A stretch of DNA of 64,000 nt. Source: Rhynchopus euleeides. Taxonomy: Eukaryota > Euglenozoa > Diplonemea > Diplonemida > Diplonemidae. The first letter of the stretch is position 1. Every line of letters starts with the position of its first letter. Both the position numbers and the translations under genes were made by a program. The notes below the pieces were generated by a model. It did not search any database, had not been told where the DNA came from, and saw only the letters and a list, made by a program, of their open reading frames with translations. Location of the stretch: assembly GCA_963210315.1 (NCBI GenBank), contig OY723302.1, positions 1,054,001 to 1,118,000 of the forward strand, in the 5' to 3' direction. This document shows, piece after piece, positions 30,646 to 41,941 of this stretch.

Positions 30646-32508
30646 ATGGCGGCGAAGGCTGCCCCTGGCAGCTCTGCTGTAGGCAGCACCAGCCCCGTGT
30701 CGCAGCCGAGAGATAGGAGAGGATATGCCCGGGCCGCAGTGCTGCCTCCGAGGAAGGCATGGTTCAGCATGCGCGTGCCCGCCCCTGCGTTTGAAGGCGT
30801 GTCGGACCAAGAGAGGACGCTGCAGCGACAGGTCGCGACGCTGAAGGCGCAGCTGAAGGAGAAGACCGCAGAGGCGCAGAGGCTGAACGACCGTATCCAG
30901 CAGATGCGGAAGGTTGTTCTCGCGGAGAGCCTATGCGGGCTCAGCAAGTTCTACCGCTTCGCCCCGGCGGGCCCCACCTCCGCTTCGAGCCGCCCGCAGG
31001 CAGGGGGTGTGGCTGCAGAGGTGTCTGCGGCGGACAGCCTGGCAGAGGGGCAGCAGGGGTTCTTCGAGGTGCTGTCGGAGGCGAACATGGATGCCTTCGC
31101 GCACAACATCCAGGTCCTGGCGGAGGCGCCGGAGAGGCGGCACCACAGCCACCACCCCCACCACCACGCCACGTCGCCCTCGAGGCATGCAGGGGGCGAG
31201 CAGCCGCTCAGCCCGCCCACCCTCTCGTCGTTCCGTAGGCAGGCGACGATGCCATGCGAAGCGTTGTCCCCGCCGCTGTCGCCGCACGGCGGTGTTGGGG
31301 TGTGTGGTGGTGGTGGCGGCGGCGGCGGCAGCGCGGGGGGGTGCCTGTCGCCGAAGTGTGGGGCGCCCTTCCTCAACGAGCCGTTCTCGATGTGCGTCCC
31401 GCAGTCGGCGGGGGGGCGAGCCGCGGCCAAGCCAGCGGGGGGCGGGGTGCCCCCCGCGCCGGACACAAGGGTTGCCAGGGCGGCGCGGCAGCGCAGCGCC
31501 TCGGGGAAGCGGGGGCCGAATGCGCTCGGGCTGCTGTCCCTCGCCGACCTGGTGTACTTCCTGCAGGATTGGAACACGCGGCTGCTTGAGAAGCTGTCGG
31601 AGATCACCAGCAGTCTTGTCGAGGCTGACTACGAGCGGGCTGCGCTGCGCAACCTGTTTGCAGATGAGTACTCCTCTGACGTGGCTGCGGAGAAGGAGCA
31701 GGCCCGGAAGCAGTCGCACTCCGTCAACAGGATCCTCTCTGAGACAGTGGAGCTCCTCTCGCAGCGCGCGCGCCAGGCCGTGTCGAAGCTTGCCTTCCAC
31801 GAGGTGGCGGCGGCGGCGCGGGATGAGGCGCACACCACACCTGCCTCGCCGACCATCAGCACCGTGACGCCGCGCACCGCTGCGCGGCAGACGACCATCC
31901 CTTCGCCCACCGCGCGCAGGATGCAGGCAAACGGGTCGGAGCGTGGCTTCCTGACCCTGAGGGAGTCGCTGACTGCCAGGGAGACACACCACGCGACGTC
32001 GTCAGCCGCGCAGCCCGCAAGAGCGATGGCGAGTCGGGGCAAGGCACGTTGCAGCAGCGCCTCGAGGGGCGGCAACGAAGCAGACGGGACAGTCTCAGCA
32101 GGTATGCGTTTTTTTTGGATCCTCGCAATTGCAACAAATGGCGTGTGTTGTGGGGCAGTGGGTTTATCCCGCCCTGCTTATTCCCCTCTCTGGCATCGCT
32201 GCACTCCACCCCCCGCACGGCACGCAGAGGCGCTCCTCTCTGAGCTGAACTACATTGTTGCGGATGCCGGGCTGCCGATCACCCCAAAGCGCGGGGAGTT
32301 CCAGCCTGGCGCAAAGACGCCGCCACCGCCTGCCACGGCCGCCTCGATTGCGAAGGAGCCACGCACGTCGACTGGTTCGTCGCGAGCGAAGTGCACCCGC
32401 CCGAAGACTACGCATGCGAGAGAGAGATCCGGGTCGGGCAGCGGCATTGGGGGAGTGCGGAACACTGCCCACACGCGGAGCCCGTCGAACCTGTTGGTGA
32501 ACCGGTGA
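30646..32508 (+). CDS. Unidentified coiled-coil protein, one intron
   Basis: Exons 30646-32101 and 32228-32508 encode about 578 residues. The intron (32102-32227, GTATGC...CGCAG) is a multiple of three and has no stop, so an unspliced reading stays open but inserts an implausible RFFWILAIATNG segment. Residues about 52-95 (QERTLQRQVATLKAQLKEKT) form a coiled coil. A Gly/Pro/His-rich linker with HHHPHHH-like tracts follows. A second helical region runs from about 295 to 390 (LADLVYFLQDWNTRLLEKLS onward). The tail is Ser/Arg rich. It could be a basal-body or cytoskeletal scaffold, but no family was recognised. Confidence 0.75.
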   Translation: MAAKAAPGSSAVGSTSPVSQPRDRRGYARAAVLPPRKAWFSMRVPAPAFEGVSDQERTLQRQVATLKAQLKEKTAEAQRLNDRIQQMRKVVLAESLCGLSKFYRFAPAGPTSASSRPQAGGVAAEVSAADSLAEGQQGFFEVLSEANMDAFAHNIQVLAEAPERRHHSHHPHHHATSPSRHAGGEQPLSPPTLSSFRRQATMPCEALSPPLSPHGGVGVCGGGGGGGGSAGGCLSPKCGAPFLNEPFSMCVPQSAGGRAAAKPAGGGVPPAPDTRVARAARQRSASGKRGPNALGLLSLADLVYFLQDWNTRLLEKLSEITSSLVEADYERAALRNLFADEYSSDVAAEKEQARKQSHSVNRILSETVELLSQRARQAVSKLAFHEVAAAARDEAHTTPASPTISTVTPRTAARQTTIPSPTARRMQANGSERGFLTLRESLTARETHHATSSAAQPARAMASRGKARCSSASRGGNEADGTVSAGMRFFWILAIATNGVCCGAVGLSRPAYSPLWHRCTPPPARHAEALLSELNYIVADAGLPITPKRGEFQPGAKTPPPPATAASIAKEPRTSTGSSRAKCTRPKTTHARERSGSGSGIGGVRNTAHTRSPSNLLVNR

Positions 32509-35500
32509 GGTGGGCAAGTGGCTGTGAAGGGCCGTGGAGAGGCCGTGGAGCAATGCCGCCTTCCTTCCATGCATGCATGCAGCTTCAGCACAGGAGGGGT
32601 GGTGGGGGGGTGGAGTGGGGTATCGAGTCTGGGGGAGTGTTGCGCTTCGGAGCTGAATGAAGCTAGGGGGGCGTGGAGTGTTCGTGACTACCTCCATAAA
32701 GATATTGCGTCCCGTAAAAAAATATGGCTTTTGTTTCCAGGGTTTTGCGCTGTCTCTTCATGCACTGCAGGGGAGTGGTGCATCGGACGCCCTTTATCTC
32801 TTCCCCCTACTCGCAGGGTTTCGTTCACCACCTTCATTCACCACCTAAAGCAGCGCGCAACCGAAACACCATCGGTAACAGCCAGCAGATCATTTTTTTT
32901 TTTGCAGCCCTTGGGCCCTGTGGTCGTCTGCATCGAGTATAAAGTTCAAACAACATCATCTGGTCTACCTCAAATCAACATTCGTTACCCCCCCCACCCT
33001 CACCCCATGAACTGAAACCCGTTCCGCCGGACTGCCTAGTGCTGTCTCACACCGGAGAAGCAAGACGTCACACATCCCTATTTCCAACCAAAGCAACACA
33101 CGCACACTCCCTCCCGTGTGCGTGCGTGCGTATATTTCTATGTTCAAAACACGGGACATATCGAAGTCTCCCTCACGGCAGCTGTTTGTGGACCCCACGG
33201 GGCTTTGTGCCCTGCAGTGCAGAGGTGTCGTGAGCCGTTCCGTGTATTTTCCCTCTTCCCCTTTACCCCCCCTGCGTGGTACCCTTCAGGACCTGGTCAC
33301 CCTTAGGTTCCGAGGAACAGCTGCTTCGCGCTAAAGGGTTCGGTCAGTGGAGGGCGGGTATGTGAGTGCATGTGTCCTCGGTCTCCTGAAGCCGTGCCCC
33401 AGCCGCCTCCCCCGCCCATATATTCTGGTTATTCCGTTCCGTTGTGTCAGGGTAAGTAAGGGCGGGGGGTGGAGTGTATGATGGCGAGCTCGCGCCGGGT
33501 GGACTGCCCCCCCGGCAAAACAAAGAAGGTAAAAAACGGGTGATCGGTTTTCGGCTCAACTAAAACAAGAGCGTGTAATCTATCTGGCTGTCTCCCTCGG
33601 GCATTGTTCTGTACTTTCCCTTCCCCTCAGGGAGGAGGGGGGGCTGGGGCGAATCCTCCCTTTTCCCTGCACGATCCCCACACGGCTGTATTTCAACCTA
33701 TGAAGAACTGTTCAACAGGGCAGTTCGCAGATAACCCTTCCCCCCCGGGGTTCAAATCATTCAAAGAGCCCAGATGCCTGGGTGTGTGTGTGTGGGTGCT
33801 TCGCTCTGCGGAGTGCAGAAAAGGGAACATATCCCGCACGCATCACCTGAGGAGCCAAAACTAATATAATGCAAACGAAACCTGGCGCAGTGTAGCCACA
33901 CGGAGCGAAAAAGCTTTCCCCACATGGCAACATTGTGCAACGCCACTGCCTGGTCGTGCCGCCTGTCAGGCTGATGATGCCCCCGTTGACACTAAGGAAA
34001 AAAAGTCAGGAGGAGAGGTTCGTGTGTGTTGCGCTGTGGATTGTTCGATGTTAGAGGCTCTACGGACACACGGAGTATGGCATTCTGGTGGACTCGGTTG
34101 CTCAGACGTGTGGCCTCGAGAGAGCACAGTGTGATGCCAGTTCGCTCTCCCAAAACTGCAAGACAGACACACGGGAAAGCCGTGATTCAGTTTGCCGAAC
34201 GCTCTCCTTCTCGGGTTGGGTCTTCCTGATGTATTGGGAGAACGGCGACTTGCCAAGCGAGCCACCCACCCACCCACCCACCCAACCCCTCTGCTGCGAT
34301 ACATATTACCACACCTGCTCCTCTCACTCAACTCTTTCCCTTTATTTGGTTGGAGGGGGGGGGGGGGGCTCGCTGCTCCCCTGCGAAGACGGATTGTGTC
34401 AAACTGTTCAAAATCGAGGGGTGGGGGGGGGGGGATGTTTGGAGCTCGGGTCTGCATGTATGCCTGCATTCATGGGGTTGTACATCTCAACCCATCGGTC
34501 ACCCTGCCCGGCCCTGCCCTGATGGGTTCCCCTCATCTGTTGCCCGTCTTCGCAGACCGCTACCCCCGTCCCCCCTCATCCACCGGCCCACCCACCCCCG
34601 CCCGAGGGAAGTGGTGGACAACGAGATGCTCGGGCGGGGGGGGGGGAGGGGGGTATTTTTCCAAGTTGGGATTTCACCCCCTCCAAAACCCAAGCGGGGT
34701 AAGGAAAAAATACGAAGCGGCCCGCACATTATTTTAGGGTGCCAAGCTGGACACGGCTTTGGCACAGAGCGAAGGGTCACACTGTAACGACGGAGTCCCT
34801 TGCTTGGTGTATGCTGGGGGGTCGGCTGTTCGTCGTGGGCATGCGGGTGGTGTTGTGTTGGCGCGTGTACTACCATTTTCTCTACACAACTTACTTGCCC
34901 GTGAATCCACCGGAAAACCGTGTTACAAATTGTTGAAGTCCGTCTCGGGGTTATCGGGTCTGACAGGTGCCAGCTGAACCAAAGCTTTAAAAAAATACTG
35001 CAGTGGTGTTCATATCCTGAGAGAGCGGGCTGTGTGGCTGCGGCTGTGGTAAAAGAGAAAGCCGTTCTTTATTCCGCATGGAGGATGCTGTTCGAATTCA
35101 ATGCATTGGGTGTCTTCGCTCAGCACCACACTGCAGAACAGCGAGCCGTGTGTGCGTGGAGGGTATCATCAGAGTCCGCTCGGTACGACCTCCGCTAACA
35201 AAAAGGGTGGCGCGTGTGTGTGTGTGTGTCCCTCACAGAACCGGCTGCACAGTTGGCACACGGTCACATAATCCCGTTCGATCCCGATTTGCACCACGCA
35301 AAAAAAAAACAGAAGATGCCGACCCAGCAACCCGTTGCTGCAGGAAGTAATGTGGCTATCCGCTAACACCACACCATCCAACGCTAACGGATTCGCCCGA
35401 ACCTGCTTGGGAACGAACCACACCCACGCCCGCACCCACACCCCTCCTCCTCGAACCACCTGCACCCTCCACCCCCTGTTTTCTCGGACCAGGGGGCAGG

Positions 35501-36953
35501 AGGGGGTTGCTGGGGCGAGTAATCCTGTCCGAGGGTCGCACAGTTGGCCTGAGTCTAGCGCGACAACAAACCGCCGAGATGCCGGGTAACAACGAACGAA
35601 TCAAAAAAAATAACCTGAAAAGTGAAATGAAATATGGAATGCGTGAATGAAAGAACCGGGGGGGAAGGTGAGTGGTCCCCTGCTCAGAATTGCAAGACAA
35701 CTGAGAAGAAGAAAAGGCGAGCTGCGTGTGTGTGTGTGTTGCAGTGGAGATAGCATGAAGAGCAGGTGCTCAGTGGGTGTGCTCTCCACTTCGCGTCACA
35801 CTAATACAAAAGGATTCACGCGTGTGTGCTGTTGGCAAAGTGACACAGATTTGCCACGCGGTGCCTCAGAGAGAAGAAGAAATGATTCGCAACTGTACCA
35901 AAAGAGAGTATACCACATTTCTTTGCGACTGTAATGGGATGGGGGGGATGTAGCTAGGGGAGGGGGGGAGGGTAATGTATAAGCTGCCGCCTCTCGCAAA
36001 CCTTCCTCCGATGACTCCGATAATTTCTGAATTTTTTTTGGGAAGGAACAACGAACCCCCCCCCCCCTCCCCACCCATTCCTCATCCCATCATCCCACCA
36101 CCCTCCCCCCGCCCCCCAGGAAGGCAACAGAACCGAGGGAACAGGACACCCCATGGCGAGCCAATGTGCGCGCATGGCATTTTTTTTTGATCCAGTTGCA
36201 TTCTGCCTGGGTCATACCAAGCAATGCCAGAAAAACCAGGAGGCGGCCTGACAAAACAGTGTGTGCAGGGCGGGGGGGAGGGTGGATTGGCTTGTGTATT
36301 GTGACAGCTGTGGCCCTTTCTCTCACTCTCTCACGCAAAAGAAAAGTGGGGTGAACTGGCAGACTATATGTGTGGCAACACCGACACAAGGGTGGGGGCT
36401 CTGGCACAGATGTTGCTCTTGGCACACACAAACGCGGAAGGATACCTCCCCATTAGTGTACTCTCGCATCAAGAACAGGGCGTGCTCTTGGTGATCTCTC
36501 TTCTTTTCTCTTCTCTTTGTCTCTGTCTCTCTCTCTCTCACTCTCTCTCTACACAGACCCGCGCATGCCTCCGCCACAGATGTTGGGCTAGGTGCCGCCC
36601 TTGAGGCTTGTGGCGTCAAGACAATGGGCAGCGCATGACACGACGGGGGTGTGGTGGCCCCGCCCCTCCCCCCCTCTTGTGGCTGCTCGTGTGCCACCCA
36701 CAGGGTGTGGGGGGGGGGGGGGGCAGTTTTGACACGGTGGGGGCGGTGTGATGCACCCGATTGTGTGCTAGGTTCAGGTTTCCCCCACCCCCACCCCCCC
36801 CCCCCCCCCCCTCGCCCCCCTCCCCTCCCTATCGAGCGCGTGGTGCTGGTTGCAGCTCTCTCTCTCTCTCCCTCTCCCACCCCACGTAACACACCCCGTC
36901 ACCCCATACCCTCTCTGATGCAGGAGCTCCGGCGCACGCCACCCCTTCCCGGG
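32509..36953. other. Long intergenic stretch, no supported gene
   Basis: 4.4 kb with many short frames in all phases, none with exon-like composition. Contents: G/C homopolymers (34355-34368, 34422-34433, 36057-36070, 36713-36723, 36796-36812), TG repeats (33785-33800, 35213-35230, 35728-35740) and CT repeats (36515-36552, 36858-36876). The last C/CT tract leads into the acceptor of the gene at 36954. A small or multi-exon gene could be hidden here. Confidence 0.45.
36922..36923 (+). promoter_or_regulatory. Candidate spliced-leader acceptor AG
   Basis: A long CT tract then CTGATGCAG ends 30 bp before ATG 36954. If used, it removes the upstream in-frame ATG at 36918 and supports the start chosen for the next gene. 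Confidence 0.5.
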
Positions 36954-37463
36954 ATGGACTCAGACTGGGAGGATGGGGAGGGGGAGACGATGATGGAGCG
37001 CGACGCACGGGTGCGTGCGGAGCGGATTCGGAGCAGGGGGTTCCAGGAGGGCACCGTGCGTGTGGGTGACGAGGGTGCGACGGAGGTGGCGGAGCGTGTG
37101 GTGCCGGAGGTTGCCCGGGCGAGCCACGCCCTGGGCGTTGCCTGCGGGGTGGAGGACGCGCTGCGCGACCTGCAGCAGCACCTGGGTGTGCCGCTGGAGT
37201 CCCTCCCCACCCACGCCGCAGGGGGGCCGACGGCGAGGAAGTGCCTCTACCGGTTCCGGCGGGCCACCGCCACGCCCGCCTTCGCCTCCATCACAGCCCT
37301 GGAGGCGACAAACCTGTCGCACATCACGCAGGCAGCAGAGGAGGGGGGTGAGCTGGGCGAGCAGGGCTCCACAGCGCACTGCACCACCGGCCTGCTGTTC
37401 GTCAACCCCTCTGTGCGTGCGATAGGGCGCAGCAGGGAGGCCTTGCGGATGGTGTCTCAGTGA
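36954..37463 (+). CDS. YAE1-like small protein (tentative)
   Basis: 169 residues from ATG 36954. The start was chosen because the likely splice acceptor lies just upstream and because earlier in-frame codons only translate C tracts. The N-terminus is acidic (DSDWEDGEGE). Residues about 20-70 (RIRSRGFQEGTVRVGDEGA through HALGVACGVEDAL) have Gly spacing like the deca-GX3 repeat of YAE1, an adaptor that helps load the iron-sulfur cluster on ABCE1/Rli1. The match is short and by eye, so the name is only a suggestion. The remainder holds KCLYRFRRATATPAFASITA and ends LRMVSQ. Confidence 0.5.
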   Translation: MDSDWEDGEGETMMERDARVRAERIRSRGFQEGTVRVGDEGATEVAERVVPEVARASHALGVACGVEDALRDLQQHLGVPLESLPTHAAGGPTARKCLYRFRRATATPAFASITALEATNLSHITQAAEEGGELGEQGSTAHCTTGLLFVNPSVRAIGRSREALRMVSQ

Positions 37464-38437
37464 TGGGGGAGGGGTTTCATGACAGGCCGTGTGGGCTGAT
37501 CGGTGTCTGTTGAGCGGTGCGATCCCTAACTCGTGTGTTGCATCGCAGACCACGGTGTTGCCCCTGCTTTGTTCCGGGTGGGGGTGGGGTATATGAGGCG
37601 GGTTGTTGTTTTGTGCGCCAAATCCTGGTGTTCGGAATCAGGTGTGACATTTCAGGAAAGTGTCTGGTTGGTAAAGTTTCTCAAAGTTCGCTGTCTCAAA
37701 AAACGCCCAAAGTCCCCCTGGTTGGTTTGTGGGTAGCCCTTCTTCTTGGGCATCAGGAGCGTGCATGTTGTGTTGTGAGGCAACCCCCCCTGTTCATCAC
37801 ACAGGGCAGGCGTGCGTTCTCAGTGGGCCTGCTATCCCCTGCCCCTGCCGCCTGCCCGTGTTCCCCACCCACCCCCCCTTCTGCCAACAATCATCAAAAG
37901 TTTGCATTCCTCCCCGCGAAACTTCCACACAGAACCCGCTCCCCCCCGGCATGTGTGAAGCTAAAAAGTGCCCTCCAACTCCCGATTCAGGTCGATTTTC
38001 CTGAATCAAAGGGTGTGTGATGTCTCAACTTGGTGTTGGCGCTGTGTTCTTCCACATGAACGGTGCCGTCGGAATGGAGGTTGTTGGTGGAGGTGCGGCA
38101 GGGAGGGACGAATATGGGAGGATATCCCAGGCGGGACGACTGCGAGATGTCGGAAATGTTTCCCGCAGCTCTGTGGTTCTCAGGTTAGTAGAACTATCCC
38201 ACAAGCCACACTGCACTCACTCCCGAGACAGCGTTGGACTTCGAGTCTCGTTGTGTTATGACTCGCTAAGAGTGCCTCACGTCGCAGCCCCTCTCCCACC
38301 CCCACCCCTCCTTCGGCAGCCGGCGACAGACAGGACTCGCATTACTGGAGGGTACCGGAAGCTTCCTATGCCTTCACTTTCGACAGTCACACCCCCTCAA
38401 CAGGCCAGCCAGTTTTGCCTTTTCTTTGGTGGCCGAC
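37464..38437. other. Intergenic stretch
   Basis: No exon-like frame. Contains short C tracts and acceptor-like pyrimidine tracts near 38280-38310 and 38415-38425. Confidence 0.5.
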
Positions 38438-39526
38438 ATGTCTGCAGGGGGCGCAGCACTCAGCAGGAGGCCCACAGGGATCGATGCTGTTGTGTCGAAG
38501 GGCGCCTCCAACGTGAGGGCGCATATCGGCGCCCTGCGTGCTGCGAAGGCTGAGGGTGGGCTTTTCGAGAGGCAGTGGGTGCCAGCCCCGGCACCGCCAT
38601 CGGGTGCCGGGGGGGCTGCCGGCCCCAGCATCAAGCTGATGCAGTTCAACATGCTGGCGGAGGGGCTGTCGTCTCGCCCTTCCGACACCCCGCCCTTCCC
38701 TGCAGAGGAGGAGTCGTCATGCGGCGGGTTCAGCAACGTGCCTGAGGGTGTGTTCGACTTTGCGGAGCGGAAATTTTTCATCCTCGAGAAGGTGCTTGCC
38801 GTCGACCCCGACATTGTCGCACTGCAGGAGTGCGACCACTTCTACGACTTCTTCGAACCTGCTTTGGCAGCCGAGGGCTACGGCGGGTTCTTCTGCGAGA
38901 AGAGCCCATCGCCCTGCCTCGGATTTGGTTATTACTCCGATGGTGTCGCCCTCTTCTTCAAGCGTTCCGTGTTCACTGCATCTAGCACGGAGGGGGTGAC
39001 ACGCCACGACGACGTCAACTGCGCCCACGCCGTTGTCGACCTGCTTCACGTTGCATCCCAGACCCGGATTGTCGTCGGGGCTACGCATCTAAAGTCGAAG
39101 GTGTCTGAGGAAAACGAGAACAAGCGCCTGCGGCAGCTGCAAGGCCTGGATGCCGCGCTGCGGAGGGTGGCAGAAGGGGGCGGGGGGGCTCCCGCACACG
39201 TCGTGGTGCTGGGGGATTTCAACACCGCGCCGCACAGCGAAGGGGGTGTCGAAGCGCGTGCTGTCCCCTTCTTTCAGACGGGAACCCCGTTCGGCTTTCG
39301 CTCCGCCTATCCTATGGACCTGCCCTACACAACCTGCAAGGTGCGCGGGGTGAAGCGGACGCAGCACACAATCGACTACATATGGCTGTCCCGAGGCTGC
39401 TCCGCGGTGTCCGTGCTGGAGGTGCCTCGCATCGAGGAGCTCGACCCCAATGTGCTCCTGCCCTGCGAACGCCACCCTTCGGATCACTTCGACCTTGCAG
39501 CGGTTGTCACATTCTCAAAGCTGTGA
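38438..39526 (+). CDS. Nocturnin-like EEP-family phosphatase
   Basis: 362 residues, single exon, an endonuclease/exonuclease/phosphatase fold enzyme. Nocturnin in animals removes the 2'-phosphate of NADP(H); the related Ccr4 and Angel proteins act on poly(A) RNA. Motifs in order: MQFNML at 68-73 (Asn71), ALQECDHF (metal-binding Glu131), SDGVALFF near 167-174, THLKSK at 216-221, GDFNTAP at 259-265 (Asp260, Asn262), TIDYIW at 311-316 and HPSDHFDL at 347-354 (catalytic His350). PYTTCKVRGVKRTQHTIDYI and SPCLG favour nocturnin over plain Ccr4. There is no leucine-rich repeat domain. The N-terminal 60 residues are basic/Ala rich and could be a mitochondrial targeting segment (inference). ATG 38438 is the first Met after the pyrimidine tract. 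Confidence 0.88.
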   Translation: MSAGGAALSRRPTGIDAVVSKGASNVRAHIGALRAAKAEGGLFERQWVPAPAPPSGAGGAAGPSIKLMQFNMLAEGLSSRPSDTPPFPAEEESSCGGFSNVPEGVFDFAERKFFILEKVLAVDPDIVALQECDHFYDFFEPALAAEGYGGFFCEKSPSPCLGFGYYSDGVALFFKRSVFTASSTEGVTRHDDVNCAHAVVDLLHVASQTRIVVGATHLKSKVSEENENKRLRQLQGLDAALRRVAEGGGGAPAHVVVLGDFNTAPHSEGGVEARAVPFFQTGTPFGFRSAYPMDLPYTTCKVRGVKRTQHTIDYIWLSRGCSAVSVLEVPRIEELDPNVLLPCERHPSDHFDLAAVVTFSKL

Positions 39527-40318
39527 GCGGAGTGGTGGGAGGCTGGCCCATGCAATGCCCCCCGATATGACCTGGTCTGGAGGTTCTCCTCGCGGAGGGG
39601 GGGGGTGGGGTGATGATGATGATGATGATGCCCTTGCAATACCACTACACTATTGCCGCGCCTGCCCCTCCCGGGGGTTTGGCTTGCGGTTGCCAACAAT
39701 ACAACAATCAACTCTGTTGCCCAGGGTTTGTGGCCCAAAACACACCAAAATAGGCTTTTGGGTGTGGGAGGAGTGGCAGGCGCGCGCAGTGAAGTTGCCC
39801 CATCTCTAGCCTTGGGGCAGCGATGCCTGAAGTCGTTCGGTTTTATTCTTTCTGCCCCCGCCCACCCCTGCTGCGTTTTGCTGCATTTCTTCCGCACCCC
39901 TGCACCTTCCACACCTCTTTTCTTTTGCCTCACGGTGGTGCGAAAGCGATCCTCTAGTTAATCGGGGGGGGGGGGGGGGGGCTGAAGCCGAGTTATATAG
40001 ATCAACCCCCACCCACCACCCACCCCATCACACCCCCCCTCCCCTTCCCTCCCCTCCCTTTCTCTATGACACCCGTCACTCTGCCCCCCACTTCCTCACT
40101 AGCTGCCCCTCTCGCTCCCCTCAGCTCCAGCGCACACACCCCACCCACCATCACCCCCCATGCAGGGCCGCAATGCGCGACGCGTAACCGCACCCCCTCC
40201 CCTTCCTCACCCCGGGGCGGGGGGGGTGACCCCTCCCCAGGCAAGGCAAAGGGGGGTCCAGGCGGGTGTGCTGTATCGCCACCCTCACCCTCCCACCCCC
40301 TCCCCGCACGCCTCCACC
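39527..40318. other. Intergenic stretch with acceptor-like tracts
   Basis: ATGATG repeats (39611-39630), a 20-bp G run (39964-39981) and dense C/CT tracts (40005-40120) leading to the next start. No gene seen. Confidence 0.5.
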
Positions 40319-41941
40319 ATGCAAGGCGATTACGAGGAGTTTGAGATGCCTGACAGCTACGCCAGCCCTGACAAGCCGCATGGGGGCACGCATGAGCCCA
40401 GCAAGCGGGTGCCTCGCCCCTACCGGACGGGCAGTGCAGGGCCCACCGCTTCTTCGTCCACTGTATCGTCCTCCTCATCCGGTGCGCAGAGCGGGAGGGT
40501 GAGGGGGAAGAGTGCGGGAACCCGCGGCGTGTCGCCTGCCGCTGCTGCCGGGGCGCGCAGGGGGTCCCCTGCGACGCGGCACACCTCGCTGGAGGAGGCG
40601 AGGGCGAATCGCAGCCCCATGCGTGGGGGCGTGCTGGCCTCACGCATCGCCACGCAGAGGGAGACACTGGATGGCTACAAGCGGCAGATGCGGGAGAGGG
40701 ATGCAAGGGAGCAAACAATCATACCATCAGACACACAGGCGAGGCATGCCAGTGCGACGCCGAGGTCTGTCGTGTCGTCGTCAGCCTCGGTGCCATCTGG
40801 CGTGTCAGCCCACTCCGCCCCGTCTGCATCGCCCTCTGCTGCATACGCCGCGGCGCGTGCTAGCGATCTGCAGCGGCAGCTGAAGCTGCTGCAGAAGCAG
40901 CTGCACAGCAGGGAGCAGAAGCTGACCACCCTGGAGAGCACCCTGCAGCTGGAGGAGGAGCGTGCCGAGGCCCTCGCGGCAGAGGCGGATGATGCGCGTG
41001 CCCACAGAGGGGCTGCCGCGCTGCTGCCGGAGGTGGGGAGCGACGATGTGTTGGACAGCAGCGTGGATGCCCTGGGGGAGACGTACGAGCAGCTGGACAC
41101 CGCGCTGCAGTCGGAGCGGCGGATGGCGAAGGATGCGGAGGCGCAGCTGGAGGCGGCGCGGGCGGCGCTGGCGATGACGCAGGACCGGTGCGATGTGGAG
41201 CTGCACAGCCTGGAGCAGCGCCTGCAGCAGCCCCCGACACCACCAGGCCCTGCACCTCAGGAGGAGCCGTTTAGCTTCGGCGGGCTCTACAGGTCCGATG
41301 TGGGTGGGCAGGCGGCGACACCGTATGGCGAGATCGGGGGGTCGCAGATCGACACGATCCGCATGCAGATGCGTGCTCGGCTGAACAAAGTCAAGGAGGA
41401 TATGGCTGCGCAGTTCGCAGAGGAGCGGTCCAAATTGGAGAGCCGCGCAGAGTACCTGTCCCGCATGGTATGTTGTGGGGGTGGGGGTGGGGGGGTGGGG
41501 GGGGGTGGTTTTGCGGGTCATCAGCAGGGGGGGAGGTGGTGGGTTGGCTTGAGCCTTACTCTTCCTGACGTCCACCGCACCTCATACCCCCCGACCTCGA
41601 CCAACCAACCCCTCGTGTTGCAGAATCAGCGAAAGGATGACGAAATCGAATCCATCCAGCAGCGGAAGGCTGAAATACACGCCTTGATAGAGCAGGCGCG
41701 GGCCACGCATAAGGAAGGGATGAACGTCCAGCAGAGCCGCTACGAGCACCAACACCGGCAGACGATACAGCACGAGAGCAACGCCGCGAAGCTGGATCGC
41801 GAGCTGCGCATGCTGACGGAGGAATGCCACAAACTCCGCGAGCGCCTGCGCAAGACCGGCATCACACCCGACGCGCCTGCACTGGGCCCACCCCCCTCCG
41901 CAAGCTCGCCCGGGCCGTCGCGCCGTGCCCCACCCCGCTGA
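40319..41941 (+). CDS. Unidentified coiled-coil protein, one intron
   Basis: Exons 40319-41467 and 41624-41941 encode about 488 residues. The intron 41468-41623 begins GTATGTTG, contains a G-rich stretch and ends TTGCAG. It is a multiple of three without stops, so the unspliced frame is also open, but it reads as Gly/Cys repeats. The N-terminal half is Ser/Thr/Arg-rich and disordered-looking. Coiled coils follow at about 180-235 (LQRQLKLLQKQLHSREQKL), 255-300, 345-383 and 385-450. Such architecture is typical of centriolar or flagellar structural proteins. An upstream in-frame ATG (40160) exists but lies before likely acceptors. No specific family was recognised. Confidence 0.72.
   Translation: MQGDYEEFEMPDSYASPDKPHGGTHEPSKRVPRPYRTGSAGPTASSSTVSSSSSGAQSGRVRGKSAGTRGVSPAAAAGARRGSPATRHTSLEEARANRSPMRGGVLASRIATQRETLDGYKRQMRERDAREQTIIPSDTQARHASATPRSVVSSSASVPSGVSAHSAPSASPSAAYAAARASDLQRQLKLLQKQLHSREQKLTTLESTLQLEEERAEALAAEADDARAHRGAAALLPEVGSDDVLDSSVDALGETYEQLDTALQSERRMAKDAEAQLEAARAALAMTQDRCDVELHSLEQRLQQPPTPPGPAPQEEPFSFGGLYRSDVGGQAATPYGEIGGSQIDTIRMQMRARLNKVKEDMAAQFAEERSKLESRAEYLSRMVCCGGGGGGVGGGGFAGHQQGGRWWVGLSLTLPDVHRTSYPPTSTNQPLVLQNQRKDDEIESIQQRKAEIHALIEQARATHKEGMNVQQSRYEHQHRQTIQHESNAAKLDRELRMLTEECHKLRERLRKTGITPDAPALGPPPSASSPGPSRRAPPR

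Noticed and set aside
32102-32227. Continuous coding through this segment
   Set aside because: Although open, it begins GTATGC, ends in pyrimidines and CAG, and translates to an unlike segment; an in-frame intron is the better reading. The same holds for 41468-41623.
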